Origin: Streptomyces xiaopingdaonensis
Lineage (GTDB): Bacteria > Actinomycetota > Actinomycetes > Streptomycetales > Streptomycetaceae
Direction of reading: 5' to 3'
Assembly (NCBI RefSeq): GCF_000262345.1
Contig: NZ_AJTQ01000257.1
Coordinates: forward strand, 33,330-97,329
Length of the DNA: 64,000 nucleotides
The stretch's first letter is position 1; each line of letters starts with the position of its first letter. Below, one piece after another: positions 35,340-44,727 of this stretch. The translations under genes and the position numbers were made by a program. The notes below the pieces were generated by a model that worked only from the letters and a program-made list of their open reading frames with translations, had not been told where the DNA came from and did not search any database.

Positions 35340-36533
35340 CTACTCGTTGGCGGCTCGCGGGCGGTCGTCCTCGCCTGCGTACTGGTCGAAGAGAGGGGTA
35401 CGGCGGTCGCGCGGGCGGGCCTCCCGCTCGGGAGCGGGGTCCTCCGCGCGGGGGCCGGTGGAGCGGGCGGAACTCCACGCGTCGGGGGCGTCGAGGTCGA
35501 CGTCGCGGGAGGCGCGGGGAGCGACGGGCGCGTTGACGTACGTGGGCAGGGGGACGGGGACGGGGTCCCAGCCGTCGGTGGGCTCGCGGTCGCGGGCCGC
35601 TCGCTGCTGGTCGATCCACTCGGCGTGGTCGGTCTGCTCGACGAGCGCGCGGCGGTCGGCCGAGGCGGGGGGCGAAGCGCGACGGGGCTCGCGGGGGCGT
35701 TCCGGTGCGGCCGGGTCGGGAGCGTCGCCTGCGTCCTCCGTGCGGGGACGCGGGGCGCCGACGTCGGGCTCGGCGACGGCGGTGGGCTCCGCGGTCGGCT
35801 TGCGGGTGCGGTGGAGTTGCCGGGCGGCGGCCTCGGCCTGGCGGCGGTCCATGGTGAAGGTGAACCGGCGGCGCTCCTGCACGCGGAGGTAGACGATGTA
35901 CGCGCTGAGGAGGACGGCGGGCGCGGCCGGGACCCAGAGGAACGCGAGGCCCCCGACCGCGGCGACGATGGCGCCGAAGGTGAACGCGAGGAAGAGGCAC
36001 ATCGTGGTGCGCCGGCGCCGGGCGAGCAGTTTGGCTCGCTTCGCACGGCTCGTGCGCTTTGCCTGACCCGGGCGGGGTGCCGGCCTCGCATCGCGTCCTG
36101 CCTCGGAGGCGGCGCGAGCCGGGCGGCGGGGCGCGGCGTCGTCGAAGGGCCCCGCGGGGTCCCGCTCTTCGTCGGCCCGCGGGGCGCCGATCATGGTTCT
36201 GGGGTTGGCGAAGGCCCGGACGTCGACCGAGGGGTCGGTCGGCTGCGCCGCGTAGGCGTCAGCCCGGGCGCCCGGTGTTTCGGCGGTCGGCGCGGAGGGC
36301 TCCTCCGGGTCGGCCGCCTCGGCGTCGTCGGTGCGCTGGGCCTGGCGCCGCTCCACGTCCTTGGCGTAGCGCCGCTCCATACCCGCCTTGCCGGAGAGCA
36401 GGCGGATGGCGGTGCTGAAGCGTTCCGTCGGACGGGCCTCGTTGAGCTCGTCCTGTCTACGGAGCCACATCGGCACCAGGTAGGCGGCCCAGGCCCCGAC
36501 GATGACTGCGTAGATGAGGCCGCTGCTGCTCAC
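35340..36533 (-). CDS. sepX: SepX/GlpR-type division membrane protein
   Basis: A 397-residue protein matching the actinobacterial SepX (GlpR) layout. One N-terminal helix at residues 5-24 (LIYAVIVGAWAAYLVPMWL) precedes RRQDELNEARPTERFSTAIR. Next come a charged Pro/Ala linker, a basic stretch AKRTSRAKRAKLLARRRR, and a helical hairpin (about 177-217). The tail is long, acidic and Arg/Pro rich. In Streptomyces SepX supports FtsZ-ring stability and septation. In corynebacteria the homologue is the membrane receptor of Glp, the MoeA paralogue encoded nearby here. GTG start at 36533. Confidence 0.85.
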   Translation of the reverse strand: MSSSGLIYAVIVGAWAAYLVPMWLRRQDELNEARPTERFSTAIRLLSGKAGMERRYAKDVERRQAQRTDDAEAADPEEPSAPTAETPGARADAYAAQPTDPSVDVRAFANPRTMIGAPRADEERDPAGPFDDAAPRRPARAASEAGRDARPAPRPGQAKRTSRAKRAKLLARRRRTTMCLFLAFTFGAIVAAVGGLAFLWVPAAPAVLLSAYIVYLRVQERRRFTFTMDRRQAEAAARQLHRTRKPTAEPTAVAEPDVGAPRPRTEDAGDAPDPAAPERPREPRRASPPASADRRALVEQTDHAEWIDQQRAARDREPTDGWDPVPVPLPTYVNAPVAPRASRDVDLDAPDAWSSARSTGPRAEDPAPEREARPRDRRTPLFDQYAGEDDRPRAANE

Positions 36534-36750
36534 CCTCACACCGTAGAGGGGTTTGCAAGGGGCCATCTGCCAAATACCGCGGTGTGTCGCACGATCTGGC
36601 TGATCCCTCGAACTTTTTTTGTTACTGCCGGACTTCGTGGCTTCACATGTGCTCGTCCCATGGGGAAGTTGAGGACACGGGAAGAACGCAGGGGACGCAT
36701 CCGGAGTTCCCCGCACCGGTCAACTGCCCTCCTCGGCACCGCACTCCGGG

Positions 36751-37374
36751 TCATTTCTGCGACGCCCCCGGGGCCGCCCTGCGCCACCTGGCGAGCAAGC
36801 CCTCCGGCACCTCCTCGACGGTGAGCGCGTAGACGAGATGGTCCCGCCAGGCGCCGTCGATATGCAGGTACCGCGGCCTGACGCCCTCCTCGCGGAAGCC
36901 GAGCTTCTCCACCACCCGCCGACTGGGTGCGTTCTCCGGGCGGATGCACACCTCGATCCGGTGCAGCCCGACCGCGCCGAAGCAGTGGTCGACGGCGAGG
37001 GCTACGGCGGTGGGGATCACGCCGCGGCCGGCGACGGACCGGTCGACCCAGTAGCCGATGTGGCCCGAGCACATCGAGCCCCAGGAGATGCCCGCAACCG
37101 TCAACTGCCCGACGAGGCGGCCCTCGTGCTCCACGACGAACGGCAGCATCCGTCCGGCCTGCGCCTCCGCCCGCAGGTGGCGGACCATCTGCCGGTAGGT
37201 GGGGCGGTGCCCCGGAAGGTGACCGGGCGGGGCCGGGGGGATCGTCGCTTCCCACGGGCGCAGCCAGTCGCGGTTGCGTTGGTTGACCTCGCGCCAGGCG
37301 CGCTGGTCGCGAAGCCGTATCGGACGGAGGGCCGTTGGACCGTCCGACAGCTCTGCTGGCCATCCGGCGTTCAG
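36751..37374 (-). CDS. GNAT acetyltransferase (RimJ/RimL-like)
   Basis: A 207-residue N-acetyltransferase. It shows LRPIRLRDQRAWREVNQRN at the N-terminus, the acetyl-CoA loop as WVDRSVAGRGVIPTAVALA near residue 125, and IEVCIRPENAPSRRVVEKLG, typical of enzymes that acetylate ribosomal-protein N-termini. The start is uncertain. The sense begins at a CTG (37374) that overlaps the mog stop as CTGA, with AGAGGGG a few bases further up; no ATG or GTG sits at the right place. Its target is not known. Confidence 0.85.
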   Translation of the reverse strand: MNAGWPAELSDGPTALRPIRLRDQRAWREVNQRNRDWLRPWEATIPPAPPGHLPGHRPTYRQMVRHLRAEAQAGRMLPFVVEHEGRLVGQLTVAGISWGSMCSGHIGYWVDRSVAGRGVIPTAVALAVDHCFGAVGLHRIEVCIRPENAPSRRVVEKLGFREEGVRPRYLHIDGAWRDHLVYALTVEEVPEGLLARWRRAAPGASQK

Positions 37375-37865
37375 CTCGGGTCGTCCCCTCTGCGGTGATC
37401 GCCGCCGTGCATCTGCTCGACGGCGTGGACCAGCAGCCGGGCAAGGACGGCGAGGCCGTCGCGGACGCCTCCCGAGGAGCCCGGCAGGTTGACGATCAGG
37501 GTACCGCCGGCGACACCGGCCGTGCCGCGCGAGAGGGCGGCCGTGGGCACCTTGGCGAGGCCCTCGGCGCGGATCGCCTCGGCGATGCCCGGGATCTCGA
37601 AGTCGAGTACGGAGCGGGTCATTTCGGGGGTGCGGTCGGTGGGCGAGATGCCGGTGCCGCCCGTGGTGACGACGGCGTCGTACCCTTCGGTGACGGCGAC
37701 GCGGAGCGCCTCGGCGACGGGCTGCCCGTCCGGCACGACGCTCGGCCCGTCGACCGTGAACCCCATCCCGCGGAGGCCCTCGACGATCAGCGGGCCGCCG
37801 GTGTCCCGATAGACGCCGGCGGAGGCGCGGTTGGACGCGGTGAGGGCGAGGGCGCGGTAGCTCAT
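37371..37865 (-). CDS. MogA/MoaB-family molybdenum cofactor protein
   Basis: A 164-residue MPT-binding protein. The nucleotide/pterin loop VVTTGGTGISPTDRTPE lies near residue 66, and LPGSSGGVRDGL near 130. The family adenylates molybdopterin as a step toward metal insertion, although MoaB members may be inactive. The ATG at 37865 overlaps the moaC stop (ATGA), so translation is coupled. It is part of the moaC-mog-GNAT unit. Confidence 0.92.
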   Translation of the reverse strand: MSYRALALTASNRASAGVYRDTGGPLIVEGLRGMGFTVDGPSVVPDGQPVAEALRVAVTEGYDAVVTTGGTGISPTDRTPEMTRSVLDFEIPGIAEAIRAEGLAKVPTAALSRGTAGVAGGTLIVNLPGSSGGVRDGLAVLARLLVHAVEQMHGGDHRRGDDPS

Positions 37866-38362
37866 GCGTCCGCCCCCTGCGTGCGCTGCCAGTCCCCGGA
37901 CTTGCCGCCCGTCTTCTCCTCGACGCGGATGCCGTCGATGACGGCTGCCTTGTCCACGGCCTTGACCATGTCGACGACGGTGAGCGCAGCCACCGAGACC
38001 GCGGTGAGCGCTTCCATCTCGACACCGGTCCGGTCGGTGGTGCGCACCTGCGCCGCGATCTCCACCGCCTCTTCGCCGACGGAGAGTTCGAGCTCGACGC
38101 CCGAGAGCGCGAGCGGGTGGCAGAGCGGGACGAGGTCGGGGGTGCGTTTGGCGCCCATGATGCCGGCGATCCTGGCGACGGCGAGCGCGTCGCCCTTGGG
38201 CACCCCCTCGCCGCGCAGGAGTTCGACGACGCGCGGCGAGACCCGCACCCGCCCCGTGGCGCGGGCGGTTCGCGCGGTGGTCTCCTTCGCCGAGACGTCG
38301 ACCATGCGGGCGGCGCCCGTCTCGTCGAGGTGGGTGAGGTGCTGTTGCTCCGCGGTGCTCAT
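37862..38362 (-). CDS. moaC: Cyclic pyranopterin monophosphate synthase MoaC
   Basis: A 166-residue MoaC. Visible are MVDVSAKETTARTARATG, the catalytic GIMGAKRTPDLVPLCHPLALSG (residues about 72-93, split: GIMGAKRTPD, LVPLCHPLALSG), VEMEALTAVSVAALTVVDM, and a C-terminal KTGGKSGDW. It converts the MoaA product into cPMP in molybdenum cofactor synthesis. Start ATG 38362. moaA, moaD and moaE are not in the window, so the pathway is completed elsewhere. Confidence 0.95.
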   Translation of the reverse strand: MSTAEQQHLTHLDETGAARMVDVSAKETTARTARATGRVRVSPRVVELLRGEGVPKGDALAVARIAGIMGAKRTPDLVPLCHPLALSGVELELSVGEEAVEIAAQVRTTDRTGVEMEALTAVSVAALTVVDMVKAVDKAAVIDGIRVEEKTGGKSGDWQRTQGADA

Positions 38363-38490
38363 CTCTCTCCCGATCCTGCTCTCCACCTGCTCGAACCCGG
38401 TAAGCGCAGGATACGGCCTGCCCGGCCCGCGCCGAGAGTGCGGAGACACCGTACCGGCAGCCCGGCGCCTCGCCGGAGTCGGACGGCTGC

Positions 38491-39843
38491 TCAGCGGGAA
38501 GGCACGCCGCTCTCCTCCAAAAGCAGCACCTCGAACTCCTCGCCCGGACGCGCCCGGGTGACCTTCTCCGGCAGGACGATCAACGCGTCGGCCCGTGCGA
38601 GCGCGGCGACGAGATGCGAGGAGGAACCGCCCTCGGGGCGCACCGTGCCGATGTCCGCGCCCTCCGACGGCGGGGCGTAACTTCCGCGCAGGTACTGCCG
38701 CTTGCCCTCGGGCGAGCCGAGCGGCTCGGCGCACTCCAGGCGTGCGGGGACGGCGGGGCGCTGCACGGGCTCCAGGCCGCTGAGCGTACGCAGGGCCGGA
38801 CGGACGAAGAGCTCGAAGGAGACGTACGCGCTCACCGGGTTGCCCGGCAGCGTGAGGATGGGGGTGCGGTCGGGCCCGATGAGGCCGAAGCCCTGCGGCT
38901 TGCCCGGCTGCATCGCGAGCCGGCGGAACTCGACTCCGGCCGCGGGTGGCTCGCCCGCCGGGTCCTCCTCCTGCGACGCGGCCGGCTCGAACTCCCAGTC
39001 GTTGAGCGCATCCTTGACGACGTCGTACGCACCGACGCTCACCCCGCCGCTGGTGACGACGAGGTCGGCACGGATGAGCTGGTCCTCCAGGGTGGAGCGA
39101 AACTCCTCGGGGTCGTCGGGGACGGCTCCCACGCGGTACGGGATGGCACCGGCGGCGCGGGCGGCGGCCGTGAGGAGGTAGCTGTTGGAGTCGTGGATCT
39201 GGCCGGGACCCAACGCCTCCCCCGGTGGGACCAGTTCGGCGCCGGTGGAGAGCACGACGACGCGCGGGCGCGGGCGCACACGGACGGTCGCGATGCCGAG
39301 CGCGGCGAGGAGGCCGAGCTGGGGCGCGCCGAGCACCGTCCCCGCGGTGAGCGCGGAGGCGCCCGGTTCCACGTCACTGCCTCGAGTGCGGACATGGGCG
39401 CCCGGGTCTGCCGGGCGGTGGACGCTGACCTCGCCGCGCGCCTCCTCAGCGGTCATCGACTCGGCCGGGCCCTCGCCCGTGCCGCCGTCGGTCCATTCCA
39501 CGGGGACCACCGCGTCGGCTCCCGGGGGGAGCGCCGCACCCGTCATGATGCGGGCGGCCGTGCCCTCGGTGACCGTGGGCAGTGCGCCGCTGCCCGCCGC
39601 GACCTCGCCCGTGACCTCCAGGACCGTCGGCTTCTCCTCGCTCGCGTCCGCGATGTCGGCGCTGCGTACCGCGTACCCGTCCATCGAGCTGTTGTCGAAC
39701 GGCGGGAGTGCGGTGGGGACTTCGACGTCCTCGACGAGGACGCACCCCTGCGCCTCCGGGAGCGGGAGCTCGATCGGCTCCAGCGGGCGCACCCGCGCGA
39801 GGATGTCGGCAAGGTGCTCGTCGACCGACCAGGTCCTGCTCAA
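38491..39843 (-). CDS. moeA: MoeA-family molybdotransferase / Glp gephyrin-like protein
   Basis: A 450-residue MoeA/gephyrin-type protein. It has an N-terminal LPPFDNSSMDGYAVR motif near residue 50, a MoCF-binding domain with VVLSTGAELVPPGE and VVTSGGVSVGAYD, LPGNPVSAYVSFE near 325, and a C-terminal MoeA domain. It inserts molybdenum into adenylated molybdopterin. Its location beside galU and close to sepX matches the actinobacterial Glp locus, where this protein also binds FtsZ and the SepX/GlpR receptor. The TTG start at 39843 has GAGGAG upstream within the end of galU (4-base gap). Confidence 0.92.
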   Translation of the reverse strand: MSRTWSVDEHLADILARVRPLEPIELPLPEAQGCVLVEDVEVPTALPPFDNSSMDGYAVRSADIADASEEKPTVLEVTGEVAAGSGALPTVTEGTAARIMTGAALPPGADAVVPVEWTDGGTGEGPAESMTAEEARGEVSVHRPADPGAHVRTRGSDVEPGASALTAGTVLGAPQLGLLAALGIATVRVRPRPRVVVLSTGAELVPPGEALGPGQIHDSNSYLLTAAARAAGAIPYRVGAVPDDPEEFRSTLEDQLIRADLVVTSGGVSVGAYDVVKDALNDWEFEPAASQEEDPAGEPPAAGVEFRRLAMQPGKPQGFGLIGPDRTPILTLPGNPVSAYVSFELFVRPALRTLSGLEPVQRPAVPARLECAEPLGSPEGKRQYLRGSYAPPSEGADIGTVRPEGGSSSHLVAALARADALIVLPEKVTRARPGEEFEVLLLEESGVPSR

Positions 39844-39847
39844 AGCG

Positions 39848-40762
39848 CTACATCTCCTCGTTGACGAACGTGCTCAGCCACTCCCGGAACTCCGGGCCCA
39901 GGTCCTCACGTTCGCATGCGAGTCTGACAATGGCACGGAGATAGTCGCCCCGGTCCCCGGTGTCATAGCGGCGTCCGCCGAAGACGACGCCGTGCACGGG
40001 GCCGCTGAGGGACTCGTCGGCGGCGAGCGCCTGGAGCGCGTCGGTCAGTTGGATCTCGCCGCCCCTGCCCGGCCGGGTGCGGCGGAGGACGTCGAAGATG
40101 CCGGGGTCGAGGACGTACCGGCCGATGATGGCGAGGTTGCTCGGGGCCTCCTGCGTCGACGGCTTCTCCACCAGGTCGGAGACGTTGACGACGTCGTCGT
40201 CCTCGGTGGGCTTGGCGGCCGCGGCGCCGTAGAGGTGGATCTGCTCGGGGTCGACCTCCATCAGTGCGATGACGCTGCCCCCGTACCGCCGGCGCACCTC
40301 GATCATGCGGGCGAGGAGCGGGTCCCGCGGGTCGATGAGGTCGTCGCCGAGGAGGACGGCGAAGGGCTCGTCGCCGACGTGGGGAGCGGCGCAGAGCACG
40401 GCGTGGCCGAGTCCGCGCGGGTCGCCCTGGCGGACGTAGTGCATCGTCGCGAGGTCGCTCGACTCCTGGACGCGGTCGAGCTTGGCGGCGTCGCCCTTGT
40501 CCCTGAGGACCTGCTCCAGCTCGTAGTTGCGGTCGAAGTGGTCCTCCAGCGGGCGCTTGTTCCGGCCTGTGATCATCAGCACGTCGGAGAGCCCGGCTCC
40601 GGCGGCCTCCTCGACCACATACTGGATGGCAGGCTTGTCGACGACCGGCAGCATCTCCTTGGGGGTGGCCTTCGTCGCGGGGAGAAAGCGCGTGCCGAGA
40701 CCGGCTGCCGGGATGACGGCCTTGGTGAGGCCGTTGCCGGTCCGAGAACGGGAGGTAGTCAT
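39848..40762 (-). CDS. galU: UTP-glucose-1-phosphate uridylyltransferase
   Basis: A 304-residue nucleotidyltransferase that makes UDP-glucose. The signature AAGLGTRFLPATKATPKEML (residues about 20-39) and VEKPSTQEAPSNLAIIGRY are visible, and the length is typical. It lies directly upstream of moeA with a 4-base gap, as part of the same operon. The ATG at 40762 is favoured; a GTG three codons upstream (40771) is possible. Confidence 0.93.
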   Translation of the reverse strand: MTTSRSRTGNGLTKAVIPAAGLGTRFLPATKATPKEMLPVVDKPAIQYVVEEAAGAGLSDVLMITGRNKRPLEDHFDRNYELEQVLRDKGDAAKLDRVQESSDLATMHYVRQGDPRGLGHAVLCAAPHVGDEPFAVLLGDDLIDPRDPLLARMIEVRRRYGGSVIALMEVDPEQIHLYGAAAAKPTEDDDVVNVSDLVEKPSTQEAPSNLAIIGRYVLDPGIFDVLRRTRPGRGGEIQLTDALQALAADESLSGPVHGVVFGGRRYDTGDRGDYLRAIVRLACEREDLGPEFREWLSTFVNEEM

Positions 40763-40872
40763 GTCCCGCACGATAACGGCCGGATGAGCACTGAATAAGC
40801 TTCGCTACGGTTTGTTGCGGTACACGTACATTCGCGTTTACAGAGGGGTTTTGACGGCGCGGTGATCGAAAA

Positions 40873-41472
40873 GTGAGCGGCACCGAGGACCACAAGCGCG
40901 CCGTACGCCACGAACTCCTGCACGCCCGGACGGGGTTGACACCCGACCAGGTCAGCCGTGCCGCCTCGGTCCTCGCCGAACGCGCCCTCGGTCTGACGGA
41001 GTTGGCGGACGCACGTACCGTCGCCGGCTACGTCTCGATGGGCGGCGAGCCGGGCACGGGGCCGCTCCTCGACGCGCTGCGGGCACGGGGGGTACGAGTG
41101 CTGCTCCCCGTGCTCCTTCCGGACAACGACCTTGACTGGGGCGAGTACGCGGGCCAGGCGGCGCTGACGCCCGCGAAGTACGGCCTGCTGGAGCCGGCGG
41201 GCCCGCGGCTGGGCACGTCGGCGATCGTCGCGGCGGACGCGGTGCTGCTGCCGGGGGTCGCCGTGGACGCGCGGGGCGTACGCCTCGGGCGCGGCGGCGG
41301 TTCGTACGACCGTGTGCTGGAGCGGCTCACCGAGTCGGGCGTCGAGCCGGCGCTCGCCGTCCTCCTCTACGACCACGAGGTGGTGGCGCACGTCCCGGCG
41401 GAGGCGCACGACCGGCCGGTGCACGCGGCGGTGACCCCCTCCGGCGTGCACAGGTTCGCCGAGCGCGACTGA
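40873..41472 (+). CDS. 5-formyltetrahydrofolate cyclo-ligase
   Basis: A 199-residue enzyme that converts 5-formyl-THF to 5,10-methenyl-THF with ATP. The family's ATP-site motif RLGRGGGSYDR is at about residue 138, and GYVSMGGEPGT and LPGVAVDARG are also typical. GTG start at 40873. It is divergent from galU across about 110 bases, which hold both promoters. It converges with the penicillin acylase gene at a double hairpin. Confidence 0.93.
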   Translation: MSGTEDHKRAVRHELLHARTGLTPDQVSRAASVLAERALGLTELADARTVAGYVSMGGEPGTGPLLDALRARGVRVLLPVLLPDNDLDWGEYAGQAALTPAKYGLLEPAGPRLGTSAIVAADAVLLPGVAVDARGVRLGRGGGSYDRVLERLTESGVEPALAVLLYDHEVVAHVPAEAHDRPVHAAVTPSGVHRFAERD

Positions 41473-41509
41473 CCGCGCTCGGCGCCCTGACGGGGCGCAC
41501 CCGTCAGGG
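41457..41509. terminator. Two tandem hairpins between convergent genes
   Basis: First stem: CGCCGAGCGCG, loop ACTGAC, CGCGCTCGGCG (41457-41484), which spans the stop of the cyclo-ligase. Second: CCCTGACGGG, loop GCGCA, CCCGTCAGGG (41485-41509), which overlaps the last codons of penicillin acylase. Together they likely stop transcription from both sides. Confidence 0.75.
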
Positions 41510-44224
41510 GGTGAGCGCCATCTTGTCGTCCGTCGCCTTCTCCACGGCCTTGTCGCTGAACGCCCACGGGAGCAGTTCGCCCTTCGCCCAGAGCGACGTC
41601 TGGTCCGTGTAGTGGTCGTTGTACGCGTGCCCCGAGGCGCCCGTGAGGTTGATCCAGCGGGAGTCGTCGAAGTCGTCGAGGTTGACGACCATGCGCATCG
41701 ACGGGACCCAGGTGACGTCGTAGCCGCCGGCCGCGTTCCACCCCGTGGCGTCGACGGCCGACTCACCGCCCGAGAGGTTCCACGGGCCACGGTTGAGCAG
41801 CCAGCGGGCGATGCCGGGGCCCTCCGTACCGATCGTCTGGTTGCGGAGCGTGAGCTGGTGGAGGCGGCCCCAGCTCCAGGTGTCGATGTCCTTGCCGAGC
41901 TTGGCCGTGAGCTCCCAGCGGGCGTCCTTCATGGCGTGCCGCAGGAGTTCGTCGCGGTTCTTGTCGCCGGAGCGCGTCTTGGTGTTGCGGGTCTTCCACC
42001 AGTCGCTGGCAGGGTCCTTGAGGAGCCGGCGCACGACCTCGAACCAGCGGTCGCCGCCGTCGGGCTGGGCGGAGGCGGCGTCGCGCTTACCGCACTCGCG
42101 CACCAGGCGGGCGTTGCCGTCGAGGTCGTCGAGCGGTCCTGACTCATCCGACGGTGGGACGTTGAGGCACTCGCCCTTGACGCGGAGCTCCTTCGGGAGC
42201 TTGTCGCCGAAGGCGAGCTTGAGGAGGTTCCGCCAGACGGCGTTGAAGTAGGCGGCCGGTGCGGAGTCGGCGTCCTGGGTGTAGTCCCAGCCCTCCAGGA
42301 GCTGTTGCGCCTCGCGGACGTACTCGTCGTCGATGTCGAGCTTGAGCAGGTACGGCACGAGGAGCTTGGCGATCTCGGAGCTGTTGTCCATCTGCATGGT
42401 CTGCATGTCGCCCATGGAGATCTTGCCGCCGTCCTTGATCTTCGAGTGGATCAAGTCGTTGATGCGCTGGCTGCGGGCGCCGTAGCTCCAGTCGTCGGTG
42501 AGGTGGTACGGGTAGCTGTCCTTGTCGACGACGGCCTGGTTCGCCGTGACGATGTAGCCGCGCTCGGGGTTGTACTCCCACGGCAGCGCGGACTGCGGGA
42601 CCGGGTCCTGCTTCCAGCGGTAGCGCGGGTCCCAGCCGGGCGCGGGGTAGCGGCCGTCGCCGGCGCCGCGCACGGGGATGCGCCCGGGGGCCTGGTAGCC
42701 GATGTTCCCCTCGGTGTCCGCGTAGGTGAGGTTCTGCGAGGGGACGGCGAAGTCGCGTGCCGCCTTGCGGAACTCCTTGAAGTTCGAGGCGCTGTTGAGC
42801 TCGAAGACGGCGTCCATCGTGCGCGAGGGCTCGAGCGCCGTCCAGCGCAGCGAGACGGCGTATCCGTCGGCCCGGTCGGGGGCGGCGCTGCGGACGGGTG
42901 CCTCGTCGCCGACGCGGCGGATCTCGGTGTCCCGGTCGGAGATGACGGGGCCGTTGTTGGTCTCCCGGACGGTGATCATCCGGCTCGCTCCGTCGGCGAC
43001 CTCGATCGTCTCCTGACGGCTGCGGAAGGGGACGCGCTTGCCGTCGTAGAGGTACTTGCCGTCGCTCACCTTCTGCAGGTAGAGGTCCGTGACGTCGGCG
43101 CCGAGGTTGGTGAAGCCCCAGGAGATGTCCTGGTTGTGGCCGATGACGACGCCCGGCATCCCGGAGAAGGTGAAGCCCGCAGTGTCGAAGGGGCAGGAGG
43201 CGTCGACCTGGCGGCAGTGCAGACCCATCTGGTACCAGACCGACGGGAGTTGCGGCGCCAGGTGCGGGTCGTTGGCGAGGAGCGGTTTGCCCGTCGTGGT
43301 GTACTCGCCCGACACGACCCAGGAGTTGGAGCCGATACCTGTGCCGTTGGGGCCGAGCAGGGAGGGGACGGAGTCCAGCTTCTCCGCCACGCCGCCGAGT
43401 TGGGTCGCCACGCCGCCCGCTGCGTCCTGCGGGCTCTGCGTCCCGCCACGGTTCTCCATCTGCCCGTCGGACGAATCCGAAGTGCTGAACTCGTCGGTCG
43501 TCGGGTTGACCGAACCGCCCTCCACGATCGGCTTGTTGCGGTCGTAGGGATAGGACGGGTAGAGGTCCTCGATCTGCTTCTTCGTCAATCGGCTCGACAT
43601 CAGCGCGCGGTCGATCTCGTCCGAGATGTTGCCGCGCAGGTCCCAGGCCATCGCCTTGAGCCAGGCGACCGAGTCGATCGGGTCCCAGGGCTCCGGCTCG
43701 TAGTCGGTGCCGGTGAGTTCGAGCATGCCGTACTCGACGGAGGCCGCCGAGCCCTTGTGGTCCTTGAGGTAGGCGTTGACTCCGCGCGCGTAGGACCGGA
43801 GGTACTTCTTCGTCTTCCCGGAGAGCTGCTCGTACTCCTTCTCCGCCACCTTCCGCCAGCCCAGGGTGCGCAGGAAGGCGTCCGTCTCGACCTGCTCCTC
43901 GCCGAAGAGTTCGGAGAGCCGCCCCGAGGTGGTGTGCCGTCGTACGTCCATCTCCCAGAATCGGTCCTGGGCCTGCACATAGCCCTGCGCGAGGAAGAGG
44001 TCGTCGGCGGAGTCCGCGTACACCTGCGGGACGCCGTGCTCGTCGCGCTTGACGTCGACCGGTGAGCCCAGGCCCTTGACCTTCAACGAGCCCGTCGTCT
44101 GCGGGAAGGAGCCCCGGACGGTGTCGACGCTCCAGTACGCTCCGCCGCCGAGGCCCGCCAGGAGCAGCAGCACGACTGCGATCACGATCAGACGGGCGCG
44201 TCGCGAGGTCTTCTTGGCGGGCAT
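41504..44224 (-). CDS. Penicillin acylase family protein (Ntn hydrolase)
   Basis: A 906-residue exported or membrane-anchored amidase. After a Lys/Arg-rich start, one hydrophobic helix (residues 10-31) is followed by the alpha-chain region and the autoproteolysis site IGSNSWVVSG near residue 297, whose Ser would become the beta-chain nucleophile. Later motifs LLANDPHL and GHNQDISWGFTN are family-typical. Homologues hydrolyse beta-lactam side chains or acyl-homoserine lactones; the actual substrate is unknown. ATG start at 44224. It is divergent from an MFS gene. Confidence 0.92.
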   Translation of the reverse strand: MPAKKTSRRARLIVIAVVLLLLAGLGGGAYWSVDTVRGSFPQTTGSLKVKGLGSPVDVKRDEHGVPQVYADSADDLFLAQGYVQAQDRFWEMDVRRHTTSGRLSELFGEEQVETDAFLRTLGWRKVAEKEYEQLSGKTKKYLRSYARGVNAYLKDHKGSAASVEYGMLELTGTDYEPEPWDPIDSVAWLKAMAWDLRGNISDEIDRALMSSRLTKKQIEDLYPSYPYDRNKPIVEGGSVNPTTDEFSTSDSSDGQMENRGGTQSPQDAAGGVATQLGGVAEKLDSVPSLLGPNGTGIGSNSWVVSGEYTTTGKPLLANDPHLAPQLPSVWYQMGLHCRQVDASCPFDTAGFTFSGMPGVVIGHNQDISWGFTNLGADVTDLYLQKVSDGKYLYDGKRVPFRSRQETIEVADGASRMITVRETNNGPVISDRDTEIRRVGDEAPVRSAAPDRADGYAVSLRWTALEPSRTMDAVFELNSASNFKEFRKAARDFAVPSQNLTYADTEGNIGYQAPGRIPVRGAGDGRYPAPGWDPRYRWKQDPVPQSALPWEYNPERGYIVTANQAVVDKDSYPYHLTDDWSYGARSQRINDLIHSKIKDGGKISMGDMQTMQMDNSSEIAKLLVPYLLKLDIDDEYVREAQQLLEGWDYTQDADSAPAAYFNAVWRNLLKLAFGDKLPKELRVKGECLNVPPSDESGPLDDLDGNARLVRECGKRDAASAQPDGGDRWFEVVRRLLKDPASDWWKTRNTKTRSGDKNRDELLRHAMKDARWELTAKLGKDIDTWSWGRLHQLTLRNQTIGTEGPGIARWLLNRGPWNLSGGESAVDATGWNAAGGYDVTWVPSMRMVVNLDDFDDSRWINLTGASGHAYNDHYTDQTSLWAKGELLPWAFSDKAVEKATDDKMALTP

Positions 44225-44727
44225 CGCTGTCCTTCGCGGGGCAGGGCGGATCTGGAGCTCGGTTGCCGACGGGGAGTTGTACGGAAGCAACCATAGGCGC
44301 AGCCCCGTAGCGCCGACACAGCGAGTCGGCGGCGCACGCCACGCCCACCGATCGGGTGAGCGCAAACCACCCGTATCCGGGCGGAGTTGACGGACGGTCC
44401 AGCGCGTCCCCTCCGACCCTACGGCACTCGACGAGGAGCAAGCATTCGGTAACCGTACGACCGCTCTCGGTAACGACCGACGGCGGTACGGGAGTTGGGC
44501 GCCCATCGACGTCGGAGCATCCGGGCCGACGGCCGATTCCCGCTCGCCCGGAGCGAGTCGGTACGCTCGGGGTCGCAACCACCAGCACCGACTCTGTCTG
44601 GCGCAGGGCTGGCACGACCGCACGGCGGCCACGGTCGAGGGACCAGGTATCTACCCCGGTCATGCGCGAGAGGACAGCTCTCGGCGCGTACCGCGTGCGC
44701 GTCACCAGGCAGCGGAGAGGCCAGACC
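44225..44727. other. Divergent promoter region, acylase and MFS
   Basis: About 500 bases between divergent starts. Two CGGTAAC-containing sites, TCGGTAACCG and TCGGTAACGACCG, lie about 20 bases apart near 44448-44485 and could be operator copies. No gene is supported here. An ATG at 44662 in the MFS frame is a possible earlier start. Confidence 0.4.
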
